Source of the DNA: an uncultured Bacteroides sp.
GTDB lineage: Bacteria > Bacteroidota > Bacteroidia > Bacteroidales > Bacteroidaceae
Assembly (NCBI GenBank): GCA_900555635.1
Contig: USLU01000003.1
Coordinates: 97,749-161,748 of the forward strand
Length of the DNA: 64,000 nt
Reading direction: 5' to 3'
Shown here: positions 1 to 8,961 of the stretch, piece after piece
Numbering within the stretch: position 1 is the stretch's first letter
How the letters are laid out: every line of letters starts with the position of its first letter
Translations under genes and position numbers: made by a program
Notes under the pieces: model-generated
Told to the model about the DNA's origin: nothing
Database searches by the model: none
What the model saw: the letters and a program-made list of their open reading frames with translations, nothing else

Positions 1-1309
1 AAGGTGGTAGTACTCCCATTTCATAACCTATATTCAAAGCTACAAGTTCCATCAAACCACGGGTGTTCATTAAGGTTCCTATTGTCAGGCTATCTTTCCA
101 CGACTCACCTACAAGGCGTGAAGCTATGGCGCAACCTCCTAATTTTCCGGTAATAGCAACGGCAATCAGCAATGCACACACGCCCCATAACTCCGGACTG
201 TTTATTAATCCTATTTGGGTGCGAAGTCCTGTGAACGCAAAGAACAACGGAAGAAAGAAAACCAATGAAATATCTTCTACTTTTTCCATCATGACTTTGC
301 GGAAACCAATATTGGAAGGCATTACTACTCCCGCCATAAATGCTCCGAATAGAGCATGGATACCGATCACTTCGGTAATACATGCCGATATGATTAATAT
401 CAGCAGGATAAAGGCGACAAATGTTTTGTTGATAGCTTCGCGATTGGCATATACTTCACCTACCTTTTTCAAGAATGGGCGAACCAATAAGAACATTACG
501 GCTATATAAGCTATAGCCAGCCCTACAGAATAAAGGGCACTGGCAAAAGTACCGGCTTTAGATATAGCAATGACGATAGCAAGTAAGCACCAGGCTGTTA
601 CATCGTCATTGGCTGCGGATGCAATGGTCAGAGTACCCAGTTGGGTTTTCGTCATATTGCGTTCCTGTATGATACGGGCCAGTACGGGAAATGCGGTTAT
701 ACTCATCGAAATGCCAATAAACAAGGCGAAAGGCATGAATGGCGTATGCGATGAGGCATATTTTTCGTAAATCCAATAAGAAGATAAAATGCCGAGGAAG
801 AACGGTACCAGTATGCCCGCATGGCTGATAACCAACGTTTCGTTAATCTTGTTTTTCAAGACCCTGAAATCTAGTTCCATTCCGATGACGAACATGAAAA
901 GTATCAAACCTACTTGGCTAAGAAGCTCAAGATTAGTTAGTGAACTGGCAGGGAACAAGAAGTGGAAGGCGTCCGGAAAGAAAAAGCCAAGTACGGAAGG
1001 TCCCAAGACGATACCGGCAACAATTTCACCGATAACACTGGGCTGACCGATATAACTGAAAAGAAATCCAAATAAGCGCACCATCATAAGTACTGCTATA
1101 ATCTGGAAAAGTAAAATCGTTAATGGATGATGAAGATTGGTAGTCAGGAATTGGCGGAACATTTCGAACGGGGTATCTTGCACCATGGTTAATGTACCTG
1201 TCGCATAATGTGAAAAACGATCCCCTTCATCAATGGCAAAATAAATCAAAGCTCCGAAGAGGAGTAACATAATTACGTAAATGATATAGTTCTTCTGGGC
1301 TCTTTTCAT
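1..1309 (-). CDS. Cation:proton antiporter, CPA2/Kef family (partial, C-terminus outside window)
   Basis: The minus-strand frame is open from an ATG at 1309 to the window edge (436 codons). It starts MKRAQKNYIIYVIMLLLFGA and continues with Na+/H+ exchanger-type sequence, including GQPSVIGEIVAGIVLGPSVLG, GLILFMFVIGMELD and NDDVTAWCLLA, the last being the paired-acid transport motif of the family. Many hydrophobic helices indicate an inner-membrane protein exchanging Na+ or K+ for protons. The first predicted segment is followed by a loop of about 50 residues before the core, as in larger Bacteroides members. The gene lies directly downstream, on the same strand, of the outward promoter inside the invertible element at 1465..3009, so its expression may be phase-variable. 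I saw no other consensus promoter in 1310..1464. Family assignment is firm; the ion is not known. Confidence 0.85.
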   Translation of the reverse strand, partial: MKRAQKNYIIYVIMLLLFGALIYFAIDEGDRFSHYATGTLTMVQDTPFEMFRQFLTTNLHHPLTILLFQIIAVLMMVRLFGFLFSYIGQPSVIGEIVAGIVLGPSVLGFFFPDAFHFLFPASSLTNLELLSQVGLILFMFVIGMELDFRVLKNKINETLVISHAGILVPFFLGILSSYWIYEKYASSHTPFMPFALFIGISMSITAFPVLARIIQERNMTKTQLGTLTIASAANDDVTAWCLLAIVIAISKAGTFASALYSVGLAIAYIAVMFLLVRPFLKKVGEVYANREAINKTFVAFILLILIISACITEVIGIHALFGAFMAGVVMPSNIGFRKVMMEKVEDISLVFFLPLFFAFTGLRTQIGLINSPELWGVCALLIAVAITGKLGGCAIASRLVGESWKDSLTIGTLMNTRGLMELVALNIGYEMGVLPP

Positions 1310-1464
1310 ATTTCCTGTATATCTATAATGCAGGGATGTCCAATGCCTGCTTGGTGTAAAACAAATGAAAGGCTAATATAGTTTAAAGGAAATAAAATTT
1401 ATTGTGTTATGCCCTTTAGCTAATGCGAGGATTGGGAAATATAGTTGACAAAAAATGCTTTTAT

Positions 1465-1493
1465 TTCTTTCCGTTACTTTGCAGGTAACGGAA
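1465..1493. repeat. Left inverted repeat (IR-L) of invertible element
   Basis: This 29-bp sequence is repeated perfectly and in reverse orientation at 2981..3009. Its centre is CCGTTAC, then TTTGCAG, then GTAACGG (1471..1491): two 7-bp inverted arms around an asymmetric 7-bp spacer. This is the layout of a tyrosine-recombinase core site, with two monomer-binding arms and a crossover region. Because the spacer reads TTTGCAG here and CTGCAAA at the other end, recombination between them would invert the DNA between. Confidence 0.93.
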
Positions 1494-1505
1494 TAAATTT
1501 CCGTG

Positions 1506-1537
1506 CAAACATAAGCGTTTTTCTATAAATGAGCAAA
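1506..1537 (-). promoter_or_regulatory. Outward-facing promoter inside the invertible element
   Basis: On the minus strand there is a -33 TTTG (1537..1534), a 20-nt spacer and a -7 TATGTTTG (1513..1506), matching the Bacteroides consensus TTTG / TAnnTTTG. Transcription would begin near 1499, cross the left inverted repeat and continue toward the antiporter start at 1309. I found no equivalent TAnnTTTG reading rightward at the other end of the element. Confidence 0.75.
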
Positions 1538-1709
1538 TAAAGCTGAGGTTTTTTTATAATAAATCGAAAAAATGGCGCAAAAAGCCACATTTTTGTTAAT
1601 GGCTTTTTTAGGTTCTTTATTATTTATGAATTTATACGTATTTTGAATTCATAGAAGATAAACGCTTACACTTATTTACTAATTAAAAGAATGAATTAAC
1701 CGTATTGAA

Positions 1710-2657
1710 ATGAAAGAGATTGCTTTACAAGAGATGCTGTCAATTATTATTAGAGAGCTTCGTGAAAATGGGCAATGGGGAACAGCCCATATTTATCAAA
1801 CCACTTTGAATGTATTTTCTGCATTCAATAACAATCGTGAATTACCTTGTCGTAAGTTGAATCCTGCGATTCTAAAACAATTTGAAGTTTATTTAAGGCA
1901 GAGGAATTGTAGCTGGAATACAGTTTCCACCTATATAAAGACGCTTCGCTCTTGTTATAACCGAGCGGTGGACTTGAAGTATGCGCATTATATTCCCAGG
2001 TTATTCGAGCACGTGTATACTGGTACGCGCGCTGATAAAAAGAGGGCATTAGAAGCTTCAGATATGAGTGGATTAATTCGGGGTACTAAAATGGATTTGT
2101 CAGGAAAAGTGTCTCCTTCGAGTATGCAAAAGACGAAAATGTTATTTGTCCTTATGTTCTTGTTGCGTGGACTTCCTTTTGTTGATTTGGCCTATTTGCG
2201 TAAAAAGGATTTGCAAGGTAATGTTTTGGTTTACCGACGTCGCAAAACTGGACGTACATTGACTGTGGTTTTACCTCCTGAAGCTATGCAATTAGTTCAT
2301 ATAATGGCCGATACAAATAAAAATTCTCCTTATTTATTTCCTATATTGCATAGCAGAGAAGGCTCTGAGGCTGCTTACCGCGAATATCAATCGGCATTGC
2401 GTAGCTTTAATTACCGGCTGACTGCTTTAAAAGAGAAAACAGGTATGGAGGCAAGCCTAAGTAGTTATACTGCAAGGCATACGTGGGCTACTATGGCATA
2501 CTACTGTGAAATACATCCCGGTATTATATCGGAAGCTATGGGACACTCGTCTATCAGTGTTACGGAAACTTATTTGAAGCCTTTCCAAAACAAGAAGATA
2601 GACGAAGCAAACCAAATGGTAATATCTTTTGTAAAAGACGCAGGAAATACAAAATAA
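1710..2657 (+). CDS. Tyrosine site-specific recombinase (DNA invertase)
   Basis: This 315-aa protein is of the phage-integrase family. An N-terminal SAM-like DNA-binding domain (about residues 10-100) precedes the catalytic domain. Visible catalytic residues are R153 (LLRGLPFVDL), K179 (RRRKTGR), R256 in SYTARHTWAT, H279 (GHSS) and the nucleophile Y288 (TETYL). The usual HxxR motif is YxxR here, which is common in Bacteroidetes recombinases. The length is typical of chromosomal invertases rather than of the longer integrative-element integrases. The gene lies entirely between the two inverted repeats, so it presumably acts on them and inverts together with its own gene. A near-consensus -7 (TATTTTG at about 1640) may drive it, but this is weak. 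Confidence 0.92.
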   Translation: MKEIALQEMLSIIIRELRENGQWGTAHIYQTTLNVFSAFNNNRELPCRKLNPAILKQFEVYLRQRNCSWNTVSTYIKTLRSCYNRAVDLKYAHYIPRLFEHVYTGTRADKKRALEASDMSGLIRGTKMDLSGKVSPSSMQKTKMLFVLMFLLRGLPFVDLAYLRKKDLQGNVLVYRRRKTGRTLTVVLPPEAMQLVHIMADTNKNSPYLFPILHSREGSEAAYREYQSALRSFNYRLTALKEKTGMEASLSSYTARHTWATMAYYCEIHPGIISEAMGHSSISVTETYLKPFQNKKIDEANQMVISFVKDAGNTK

Positions 2658-2822
2658 AAGACGGCATAATTTAGCATATATTAGACTAGACTTGTCATCT
2701 ATTTTTCTTTCTTCAAACAAAGAACTTTGAGGAGCGGGCTTATATTGGCTTTGGGGTAGATACCTTATTTAAAATAGTAGTCTGTAAATAAGTACGTTAT
2801 ACAATCTCATTGAAACACCTTT

Positions 2823-2872
2823 CAACATGCTGGCTGCATTTTACTTTGTAGGCATGTTGTTATTTTATCTTT
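2823..2872 (+). terminator. Hairpin downstream of recombinase
   Basis: CAACATGC (2823..2830) pairs with GCATGTTG (2852..2859) and is followed by a T-rich run. It would stop recombinase transcription before the right inverted repeat, keeping the lipoprotein silent unless the promoter is flipped. Confidence 0.5.
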
Positions 2873-2980
2873 TCATCATAATCCACACTGCTTAGCATGA
2901 GCTAAGTTGTTCGCTTTTACATATATACTGATTTGGGGACTTGAAAACAGAGCCCTATTTGCATGGCTTGCTTTAGCTTT

Positions 2981-3009
2981 TTCCGTTACCTGCAAAGTAA
3001 CGGAAAGAA
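2981..3009. repeat. Right inverted repeat (IR-R) of invertible element
   Basis: This is the perfect reverse complement of 1465..1493. The core is CCGTTAC (2983..2989), CTGCAAA (2990..2996) and GTAACGG (2997..3003). The sequences immediately outside the 29 bp differ between the two copies, so the repeat boundary is sharp. Confidence 0.93.
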
Positions 3010-3125
3010 CGTAAATCAATGCAAATAGAAATTGGCATGTCAACGTGTATGAACTATGAATAGTTGCAAGACATCTTGAGACAGAGTGTTTAATAATATA
3101 TTATTAATGTAATTTAAAAACAATT

Positions 3126-5993
3126 ATGAGAAAAAGATTTGTTAAAGTGGTGCTTTTTGGAGCATTGGCACTCGCTACCACGACGTCTTTCATCAGCTGC
3201 AAAGACTATGATGATGACATCAAGCGTATCGATAACGAAATCGGCCAAATCAACAAAAGCCTCGATGAACTTAAAACCTCTATTGGCAACAATGGGATTA
3301 AAAGTGTAACCTATGATGCAGCTACAGGAAAGCTGACTATCGTTGATGCTAACGATAAGAGTTCTTCTTGTACGATTGCTCAAAATTTGCCGGAATATAC
3401 TATAGAAGTAGTTGGTGGTAAGGTTGTACTGAAAAAGGGTGGACAGGAAGTATCTTCCGCAGACCTTCCCGCAGCAGCTGCCGGATTCGATCCTGCAAAA
3501 TTGACTGTAAATGCTGCCGGCGAAGTATCATATGACGGCGTTAAGACAGGTGTTAAGGTTCCTACCAGCAGCATTGCTGTAATCGAGAAAGATGGTGCAG
3601 TTGTAGGCTATACATTTACTATTAATGGTGTAGAATATCCTTTCTATGTAGCTGATGCTTTGCCCTTGACAAGCTTGGTATTTAAACCGGCTGCTTATCT
3701 GAGTGGTGTTGAAGCTATGAAAGCTGCTAACTTGACTTACACTAAGTGGGCAAAGAACGCCTATACATTGAATGCTGTTGGTGAAACTTGGCAAGCACCT
3801 GTTGCTGCTGCTAAGGCTAGCAATATTACTCCTGATATGGTTGCTTACTATCATGTAAGCCCGGTTGGTGTTACTATGAAACAAATCTCTAAGTTGGTAT
3901 TAACAGCCGACGACAAAGACTTCATCGGTACACGTGCTGCTTTTGCAATCGGAGATGTAGATCTGAGCAAATGTTCTATTGAAGATGGTCTGTTGAGAGT
4001 TGTATTCAATGGTAACAGTGAAGCTATCCAGAAAATAGATGCTTCTAAGATCACTGTGATGAACTTGAAAGCTACTGTTAATGTAAATGGCGGAAGCAAG
4101 ACAATCCAGTCTGACTATGCTGCTATCTATAAGACAGTGATGAAAGACTTTGTTTTGGCTAATGCTAAATCAACTGCTACTCCTGATAAGGCACACTTGT
4201 ATGGTGCAGACAACAAACGCAATTTAATTGGTAAGGCTGAAGACGCAATCAAGGCTGAACCAATGTGTGAAGTTGCTTACGACAATACTAAGGGTATTGA
4301 TTTGAAGGATTATGTTGAAACTCACTATAAAGAGTTTACTGATACGGAAAAGACTCCTAGCGAACAAATTGGTGCGGAAAAATCACTTACTAACGCTCAG
4401 TTGGCTGATTACGGTTTGAAACTGGTTTACTCTTTGTCTGACTACTATCAGGGTGAAGAAAACAAGACTAACCAAAGCTCATTCGCTAAACTGAACGGTA
4501 GTGTATTGGTTGCAAGCATTGAAGGTGTAACCGAAGCTCCTATCGCTGCTGTAGGCCGTATGCCTTTGGTTCGTGTAGAATTACAAAGAATTTCTGACGG
4601 TGAAGTAGTGAATGTTGGTTGGATCAAGGTTAAGATCACCAGAGGTGATGTTGCCGGTCTTAACTGGACTAAGGATTGTGGTAACTTCAACTTGAGCTGC
4701 AACGACCAAAAGTACTCAGTACAGTACATGGAAATGAACATTAATATTTATCAGAAGCTTGGTTTGACTAAGGCTGACTTCCACGCTATCTATGAATTGG
4801 ATGTAGATGCAAACGGAAATGCGAAACTGAAAGCAACTGATGATGGTGTTGTTTCTCCGTTGACCGATGCTGATGCAGATCGTGAAACTATCTGTCTGAA
4901 GTGGACTTTGACTCCGTGGGATGCATTGAACGCAATCAATAAGAAAGAAGGTAAAGTAACTGCTACAGCTACTTACAAACCGAAGAATGATGATTCTCGC
5001 GGCAATGTAACTATCACATTCACTGCTGTTGTTAATGCTCCTTCTGCAAGCTTCGACGCTGGCAGCAAGATTGCCGAATACTGGTACAATAGCATGAGCG
5101 GTATCAGAATCAACACTGTAGTTCCCGGTACATTGACTAATGACTGTGCATTCATCTCTGATATGGATAACGTATTCGTTGGTAACAAACCTTCATTCAA
5201 GTTGAACAATACTGCAAGCGAAGACTTCCAGATCAAGAACGTAACTTACAAGTATATCTTTGCAAGCAAGAACGAAAAGGTAGAAGCTTTGGGTAACGAC
5301 GGTGTAACTTATGTATTGCACGTTGCAAGTGAAACTTTACTGCAAGCTGCTCCGAAGGGTAGTGTTGCTTATAAAGATGTAGCTAAGATCAACCAGGCTA
5401 CCGGTGAAATTGCATACCAAGATAATGCTGTTGCTAAGGCAATCCTGAATACTTACTCTCATAGCGAGACTCCGTTCAGCGCTAAGGTTGATGTTATCTT
5501 GACTAACAAGTGTAACATGAACTTGCCGATGACTGATGGTGAATTCGATGCAGCATTCTTGCGTCCTGTTAACGTATTCCCGAACACTGGCAAATACTTC
5601 GTTGATGGTAAAGATGCAGGTTCTTCAGTGAAGATGCTTGACTTGGTTTACTTGACTGACTGGAGAGATTACAAGTTCGAAAAGACTGCTGATTACGACG
5701 GAAGTACTTACTATAACTACTATGGCGTACAATCTATCGCAATTGACAAGGACAACATTACTTGTGACTTGAACAAGGGTAACCTGGAAACTCAGAAGTT
5801 AGCGAAAGTAACTGACCAGATCGTTATCGATCAGACAGGTGCTACAGCTCATCCTTACGGTACTATTACTTATACAAACAACACTAATAACGTTCAGGCA
5901 TTCAAGGTTAAGATTCCTGTAATCGTTACTTATAAGTGGGGTACTGTGAAGACTGCAGTTTATATGGAAATCAAGAAAACTGAAGGAAACTAA
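3126..5993 (+). CDS. Large surface lipoprotein, S-layer-like, probably phase-variable
   Basis: This 955-aa protein has a lipoprotein signal peptide (lipobox FISC, Cys25) followed by KDYDDDI and a short heptad-like stretch (about residues 30-50, DNEIGQINKSLDELKTSI) that may form a coiled coil. The rest is rich in Thr, Val, Ala and Asn with no enzymatic motif, typical of beta-rich surface structural proteins. Codon choice looks strongly restricted compared with the neighbours (AAG, GCT, GTA and AAC repeated), as expected for an abundant product. It resembles the phase-variable S-layer lipoproteins known from Bacteroides thetaiotaomicron (BT1927 type), also preceded by an invertible promoter and accompanied by an OmpA-like gene; this is from memory, not a search. 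No consensus promoter is seen between the right inverted repeat and the ATG, so expression should need inversion of 1465..3009. Confidence 0.75.
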   Translation: MRKRFVKVVLFGALALATTTSFISCKDYDDDIKRIDNEIGQINKSLDELKTSIGNNGIKSVTYDAATGKLTIVDANDKSSSCTIAQNLPEYTIEVVGGKVVLKKGGQEVSSADLPAAAAGFDPAKLTVNAAGEVSYDGVKTGVKVPTSSIAVIEKDGAVVGYTFTINGVEYPFYVADALPLTSLVFKPAAYLSGVEAMKAANLTYTKWAKNAYTLNAVGETWQAPVAAAKASNITPDMVAYYHVSPVGVTMKQISKLVLTADDKDFIGTRAAFAIGDVDLSKCSIEDGLLRVVFNGNSEAIQKIDASKITVMNLKATVNVNGGSKTIQSDYAAIYKTVMKDFVLANAKSTATPDKAHLYGADNKRNLIGKAEDAIKAEPMCEVAYDNTKGIDLKDYVETHYKEFTDTEKTPSEQIGAEKSLTNAQLADYGLKLVYSLSDYYQGEENKTNQSSFAKLNGSVLVASIEGVTEAPIAAVGRMPLVRVELQRISDGEVVNVGWIKVKITRGDVAGLNWTKDCGNFNLSCNDQKYSVQYMEMNINIYQKLGLTKADFHAIYELDVDANGNAKLKATDDGVVSPLTDADADRETICLKWTLTPWDALNAINKKEGKVTATATYKPKNDDSRGNVTITFTAVVNAPSASFDAGSKIAEYWYNSMSGIRINTVVPGTLTNDCAFISDMDNVFVGNKPSFKLNNTASEDFQIKNVTYKYIFASKNEKVEALGNDGVTYVLHVASETLLQAAPKGSVAYKDVAKINQATGEIAYQDNAVAKAILNTYSHSETPFSAKVDVILTNKCNMNLPMTDGEFDAAFLRPVNVFPNTGKYFVDGKDAGSSVKMLDLVYLTDWRDYKFEKTADYDGSTYYNYYGVQSIAIDKDNITCDLNKGNLETQKLAKVTDQIVIDQTGATAHPYGTITYTNNTNNVQAFKVKIPVIVTYKWGTVKTAVYMEIKKTEGN

Positions 5994-6086
5994 TTCTGGA
6001 TCTCAATATAACCAGTAATATTAAGAAACTCGTCTGCGAAGATAGGTCTCACTTTCACAATCGTGAAAAGTAAAACATGTTATGAT

Positions 6087-6120
6087 GGAGGATGTCCCAA
6101 GCGGGGGCATCCTCCTTTTT
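6087..6120 (+). terminator. Rho-independent terminator/attenuator after the lipoprotein gene
   Basis: GGAGGATG (6087..6094) pairs with CATCCTCC (6108..6115), extended by CCC/GGG, and is followed by TTTTT. It sits between the lipoprotein stop and the OmpA start, so it would end or strongly reduce read-through into the OmpA gene. Confidence 0.85.
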
Positions 6121-6174
6121 CATGGTCCTGCTTTTTCCGATTGCAATATTCATTACTTAGAAAAATAATTGATT

Positions 6175-7299
6175 ATGAAATTAAAAAGAAATCTTTTGCT
6201 TTTGGTATTGGGGTGCAGTACTTTGGCTGCTTTAGGGCAAACAACTTCTTCAAGACAGGTTTACGAAGATGAAGAAACTGTTTTTATTCCACATTGGTAT
6301 ATGCAAGTTCAGGCAGGTGCCGCCCAGACAGTGGGTGAAACCGGACTCGAAAAACTTATCTCACCTGCTGCAGCTCTTTCTGCCGGATACAAGTTTACTT
6401 CCTTGTGGGGAATACGTGCAGGCATAAGTGGATGGCAAGCAAAAGGCACATGGGCAGTTCTTCCGGATGCTTATAAATTCAACTTTTTGCAAGGCAATGT
6501 AGATGCAACGCTCGATTTGAGTAATCTGTTTTGCCGGTATAACTCCAAGCGTTTTTTTAATGCTTATATGTTCTTGGGTATGGGGCTAAACGGAGCGTTC
6601 AATAACGACGATGCCATTGCATTGGATGATGCCGGTTATCGCGGAGAATATTTGTGGAAGGGTAAAAAAGTCTTTTTCGCAGGTAGAGGAGGAGTAGGTG
6701 CAAACATGCGTTTAAGTAACTGTGTGTATTTCAACCTCGAAATGAATGCGAATATCCTTTCTGATAAATTCAATTCTAAAAAAGCGGATAACCCGGATTG
6801 GCAATTCAATGTATTGGCCGGATTGACTTTTAAGTTTGGAAAAAGCAATAAAAAAGCAAAGGTTGTGCCTTATGAAACAGCTCCGTTGCCCGTAGAAGTG
6901 GTAAGAGAGGTTAAAGAAGAAGCAATTGCACCGGTAGAAGAGAAGAAAATCGAAGTAAAAGAAGAGATAAAGCCGTGGACTGGAAATATATTTTTCAAAA
7001 TAAATTCAGCTGTAATTCGTCCTTCTGAGGAGAATAAACTACTGAATCTGATAGCCTTCTTAAAAAAGAATACAGAGGTGAAAGTTGCTGTTTGCGGATA
7101 TGCGGATAAGGCTACCGGCACGGCTGCTATTAACATGCGCTTGTCTAAAGAACGTGCGCAGGCTGTGGCAAAGGTATTGAAGAGCAACGGCATTGCACCC
7201 GATAGAATTATACTCGATTATAAAGGCGATACGGTTCAGCCATTCCCGGTGATCGAAGAGAACCGCGTAGCCATCTGTGTCACCGATAAGATAAATTAA
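6175..7299 (+). CDS. OmpA-family outer-membrane protein
   Basis: This 374-aa protein has a signal peptide (MKLKRNLLLLVLGCSTLAALG). An N-terminal region of alternating polar and aromatic residues (about 30-220) likely forms a beta-barrel. A Lys/Glu/Pro-rich linker (about 222-265) leads to a C-terminal OmpA peptidoglycan-binding domain (about 268-374) with GYADKATGTAAINMRLSKER and the terminal NRV. The ATG at 6175 is preferred over an upstream in-frame TTG at 6169 because it places the signal peptide at the N-terminus. It may anchor the envelope, or the S-layer-like protein encoded just upstream, to peptidoglycan. The intervening terminator suggests lower expression than the lipoprotein. Confidence 0.88.
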   Translation: MKLKRNLLLLVLGCSTLAALGQTTSSRQVYEDEETVFIPHWYMQVQAGAAQTVGETGLEKLISPAAALSAGYKFTSLWGIRAGISGWQAKGTWAVLPDAYKFNFLQGNVDATLDLSNLFCRYNSKRFFNAYMFLGMGLNGAFNNDDAIALDDAGYRGEYLWKGKKVFFAGRGGVGANMRLSNCVYFNLEMNANILSDKFNSKKADNPDWQFNVLAGLTFKFGKSNKKAKVVPYETAPLPVEVVREVKEEAIAPVEEKKIEVKEEIKPWTGNIFFKINSAVIRPSEENKLLNLIAFLKKNTEVKVAVCGYADKATGTAAINMRLSKERAQAVAKVLKSNGIAPDRIILDYKGDTVQPFPVIEENRVAICVTDKIN

Positions 7300-7333
7300 T
7301 ACCTTCATCCGTCCTATTTATGATATAAATCCC

Positions 7334-7341
7334 TATCTTTG
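7334..7341 (+). promoter_or_regulatory. Promoter -7 element for glyS
   Basis: TATCTTTG matches the Bacteroides -7 consensus TAnnTTTG and lies 53 nt before the glyS ATG. No clean -33 TTTG is seen at the expected distance. Confidence 0.6.
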
Positions 7342-7393
7342 TGGCGCTTTTTAGCTAAAAATAAGATTCAAATTAATTTAGATACAACAGAAA

Positions 7394-8935
7394 ATGGCAC
7401 AAGAAGACGTTTTTAAGAAACTCGTATCGCATTGCAAGGAATATGGTTTTGTATTTCCTAGTAGTGATATTTACGACGGACTGGGAGCCGTATATGACTA
7501 CGGTCAGATGGGTGTGGAATTGAAAAATAACATCAAGCAATACTGGTGGCAAAGTATGGTGCTGCTGCATGAAAATATTGTCGGCATCGATTCAGCTATC
7601 TTTATGCACCCCACTATATGGAAGGCCAGCGGACACGTAGATGCTTTCAATGATCCTTTGATCGACAATCGCGATTCTAAGAAACGTTATCGTGCTGATG
7701 TATTGATAGAAGATCAGCTTGCCAAGTATGATGATAAGATAAATAAGGAAGTTGCTAAAGCTGCCAAGAAGTTTGGTGATGCTTTCGATGAAGCACAGTT
7801 CCGCAATACCAACGGACGTGTGTTGGATCATCAGGCTAAACGTGATGCTTTGCACGAACGTTTCGCCAAAGCTTTGAATGATAACAACCTTGACGAACTC
7901 CGTCAAATCATTCTGGATGAAGAAATTGTTTGCCCCATCAGCGGAACAAAGAACTGGACGGAAGTACGTCAGTTTAACCTGATGTTCTCTACCGAGATGG
8001 GGTCTACAAGCGATGGTGCCATGAAGATTTATCTTCGTCCGGAGACTGCACAGGGTATTTTTGTAAACTACCTCAATGTACAGAAGACCGGTCGTATGAA
8101 GATACCTTTCGGTATTGCCCAGATTGGCAAAGCATTCCGTAATGAAATCGTGGCACGTCAGTTCATCTTCCGCATGCGTGAGTTCGAACAGATGGAAATG
8201 CAGTTCTTCGTAAAACCGGGAACAGAACTCGACTGGTTTGCCAAGTGGAAAGAAATCCGTTTGAAATGGCATAAGGCTCTTGGCTTCGGTGATGACCATT
8301 ACCGTTACCACGATCATGATAAATTGGCTCACTATGCCAATGCTGCTACCGATATCGAATTCCTGATGCCGTTTGGCTTCAAAGAAGTAGAAGGTGTTCA
8401 TAGCCGTACGAACTTTGACTTGTCTCAACACGAGAAGTTCTCTGGTAAGAATATCAAGTATTTTGATCCCGAAACCAACGAAAGCTATGTGCCCTATGTT
8501 ATTGAGACATCTATCGGTGTAGACCGTATGTTCCTCAGTATCATGTCAGCTTCTTATTGCGAAGAGCAATTGGAAAATGGTGAGTCTCGCGTAGTCTTGA
8601 AATTGCCTGCTGCATTGGCACCTGTGAAACTGGCTGTTATGCCATTGATAAAGAAAGACGGTCTGCCCGAGAAAGCACGCCAAATCATTGACGACTTGAA
8701 GTTCCACTTCCATTGCCAATACGATGAGAAAGATTCTATCGGTAAGCGTTACCGTCGTCAGGATGCTATTGGTACTCCGTTCTGTGTAACGGTAGATCAT
8801 CAGACTCTGGAAGATAACTGCGTGACTTTGCGTGACCGTGACACTATGAAGCAAGAACGCGTGGCTATCTCTGAACTGAACAATATCATTGCAGACCGCG
8901 TCAGCATCACATCGTTGCTGAAGACGTTGCAATAA
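7394..8935 (+). CDS. glyS: Glycine--tRNA ligase (homodimeric type)
   Basis: This 513-aa class II aminoacyl-tRNA synthetase charges tRNA-Gly with glycine in the cytoplasm. The N-terminus (VSHCKEYGFVFPSSDIYDGL) and the family-specific region GSTSDGAMKIYLRPETAQGIF are characteristic. Motif 2 is FRNEIVARQFIFRMREFEQ, motif 3 is around GVDRMFL, and an anticodon-binding domain occupies about the last 110 residues. Length matches the family. The FKBP gene follows after 26 nt, so the two are probably co-transcribed and end at the hairpin at 9600..9649. Confidence 0.96.
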   Translation: MAQEDVFKKLVSHCKEYGFVFPSSDIYDGLGAVYDYGQMGVELKNNIKQYWWQSMVLLHENIVGIDSAIFMHPTIWKASGHVDAFNDPLIDNRDSKKRYRADVLIEDQLAKYDDKINKEVAKAAKKFGDAFDEAQFRNTNGRVLDHQAKRDALHERFAKALNDNNLDELRQIILDEEIVCPISGTKNWTEVRQFNLMFSTEMGSTSDGAMKIYLRPETAQGIFVNYLNVQKTGRMKIPFGIAQIGKAFRNEIVARQFIFRMREFEQMEMQFFVKPGTELDWFAKWKEIRLKWHKALGFGDDHYRYHDHDKLAHYANAATDIEFLMPFGFKEVEGVHSRTNFDLSQHEKFSGKNIKYFDPETNESYVPYVIETSIGVDRMFLSIMSASYCEEQLENGESRVVLKLPAALAPVKLAVMPLIKKDGLPEKARQIIDDLKFHFHCQYDEKDSIGKRYRRQDAIGTPFCVTVDHQTLEDNCVTLRDRDTMKQERVAISELNNIIADRVSITSLLKTLQ

Positions 8936-8961
8936 CAAATAATATCAAAATTAATAGTTAG

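Larger units (their letters stand above)
1465..3009. other. Invertible DNA element carrying its own recombinase and one outward promoter
   Basis: The element is bounded by perfect 29-bp inverted repeats. It contains a tyrosine recombinase gene (1710..2657), a terminator-like hairpin after it (2823..2872) and one consensus Bacteroides promoter at its left end reading outward (1506..1537, minus strand). As given, the promoter faces the antiporter at 1309. If inverted, it would move to about 2937..2968 on the plus strand and read into the lipoprotein at 3126 with a leader of roughly 150 nt. Apart from the items listed, 1310..1464 and 2658..2980 hold nothing I recognise. Phase-variable promoters flipped by tyrosine recombinases are well known in Bacteroides; the assignment here rests on sequence layout only. 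Confidence 0.88.

Noticed and set aside
63..1046. Plus-strand reading frames in the first kilobase
   Set aside because: They are shadows of the minus-strand antiporter, whose frame is continuous and clearly conserved.
1465..3009. Integrative mobile element ends (attL/attR)
   Set aside because: The repeats are inverted rather than direct, and the segment carries only the recombinase, so inversion fits better than integration or excision.
7592..8431. Long minus-strand reading frame opposite glyS
   Set aside because: It is the complementary shadow of a conserved coding sequence with no family features of its own.
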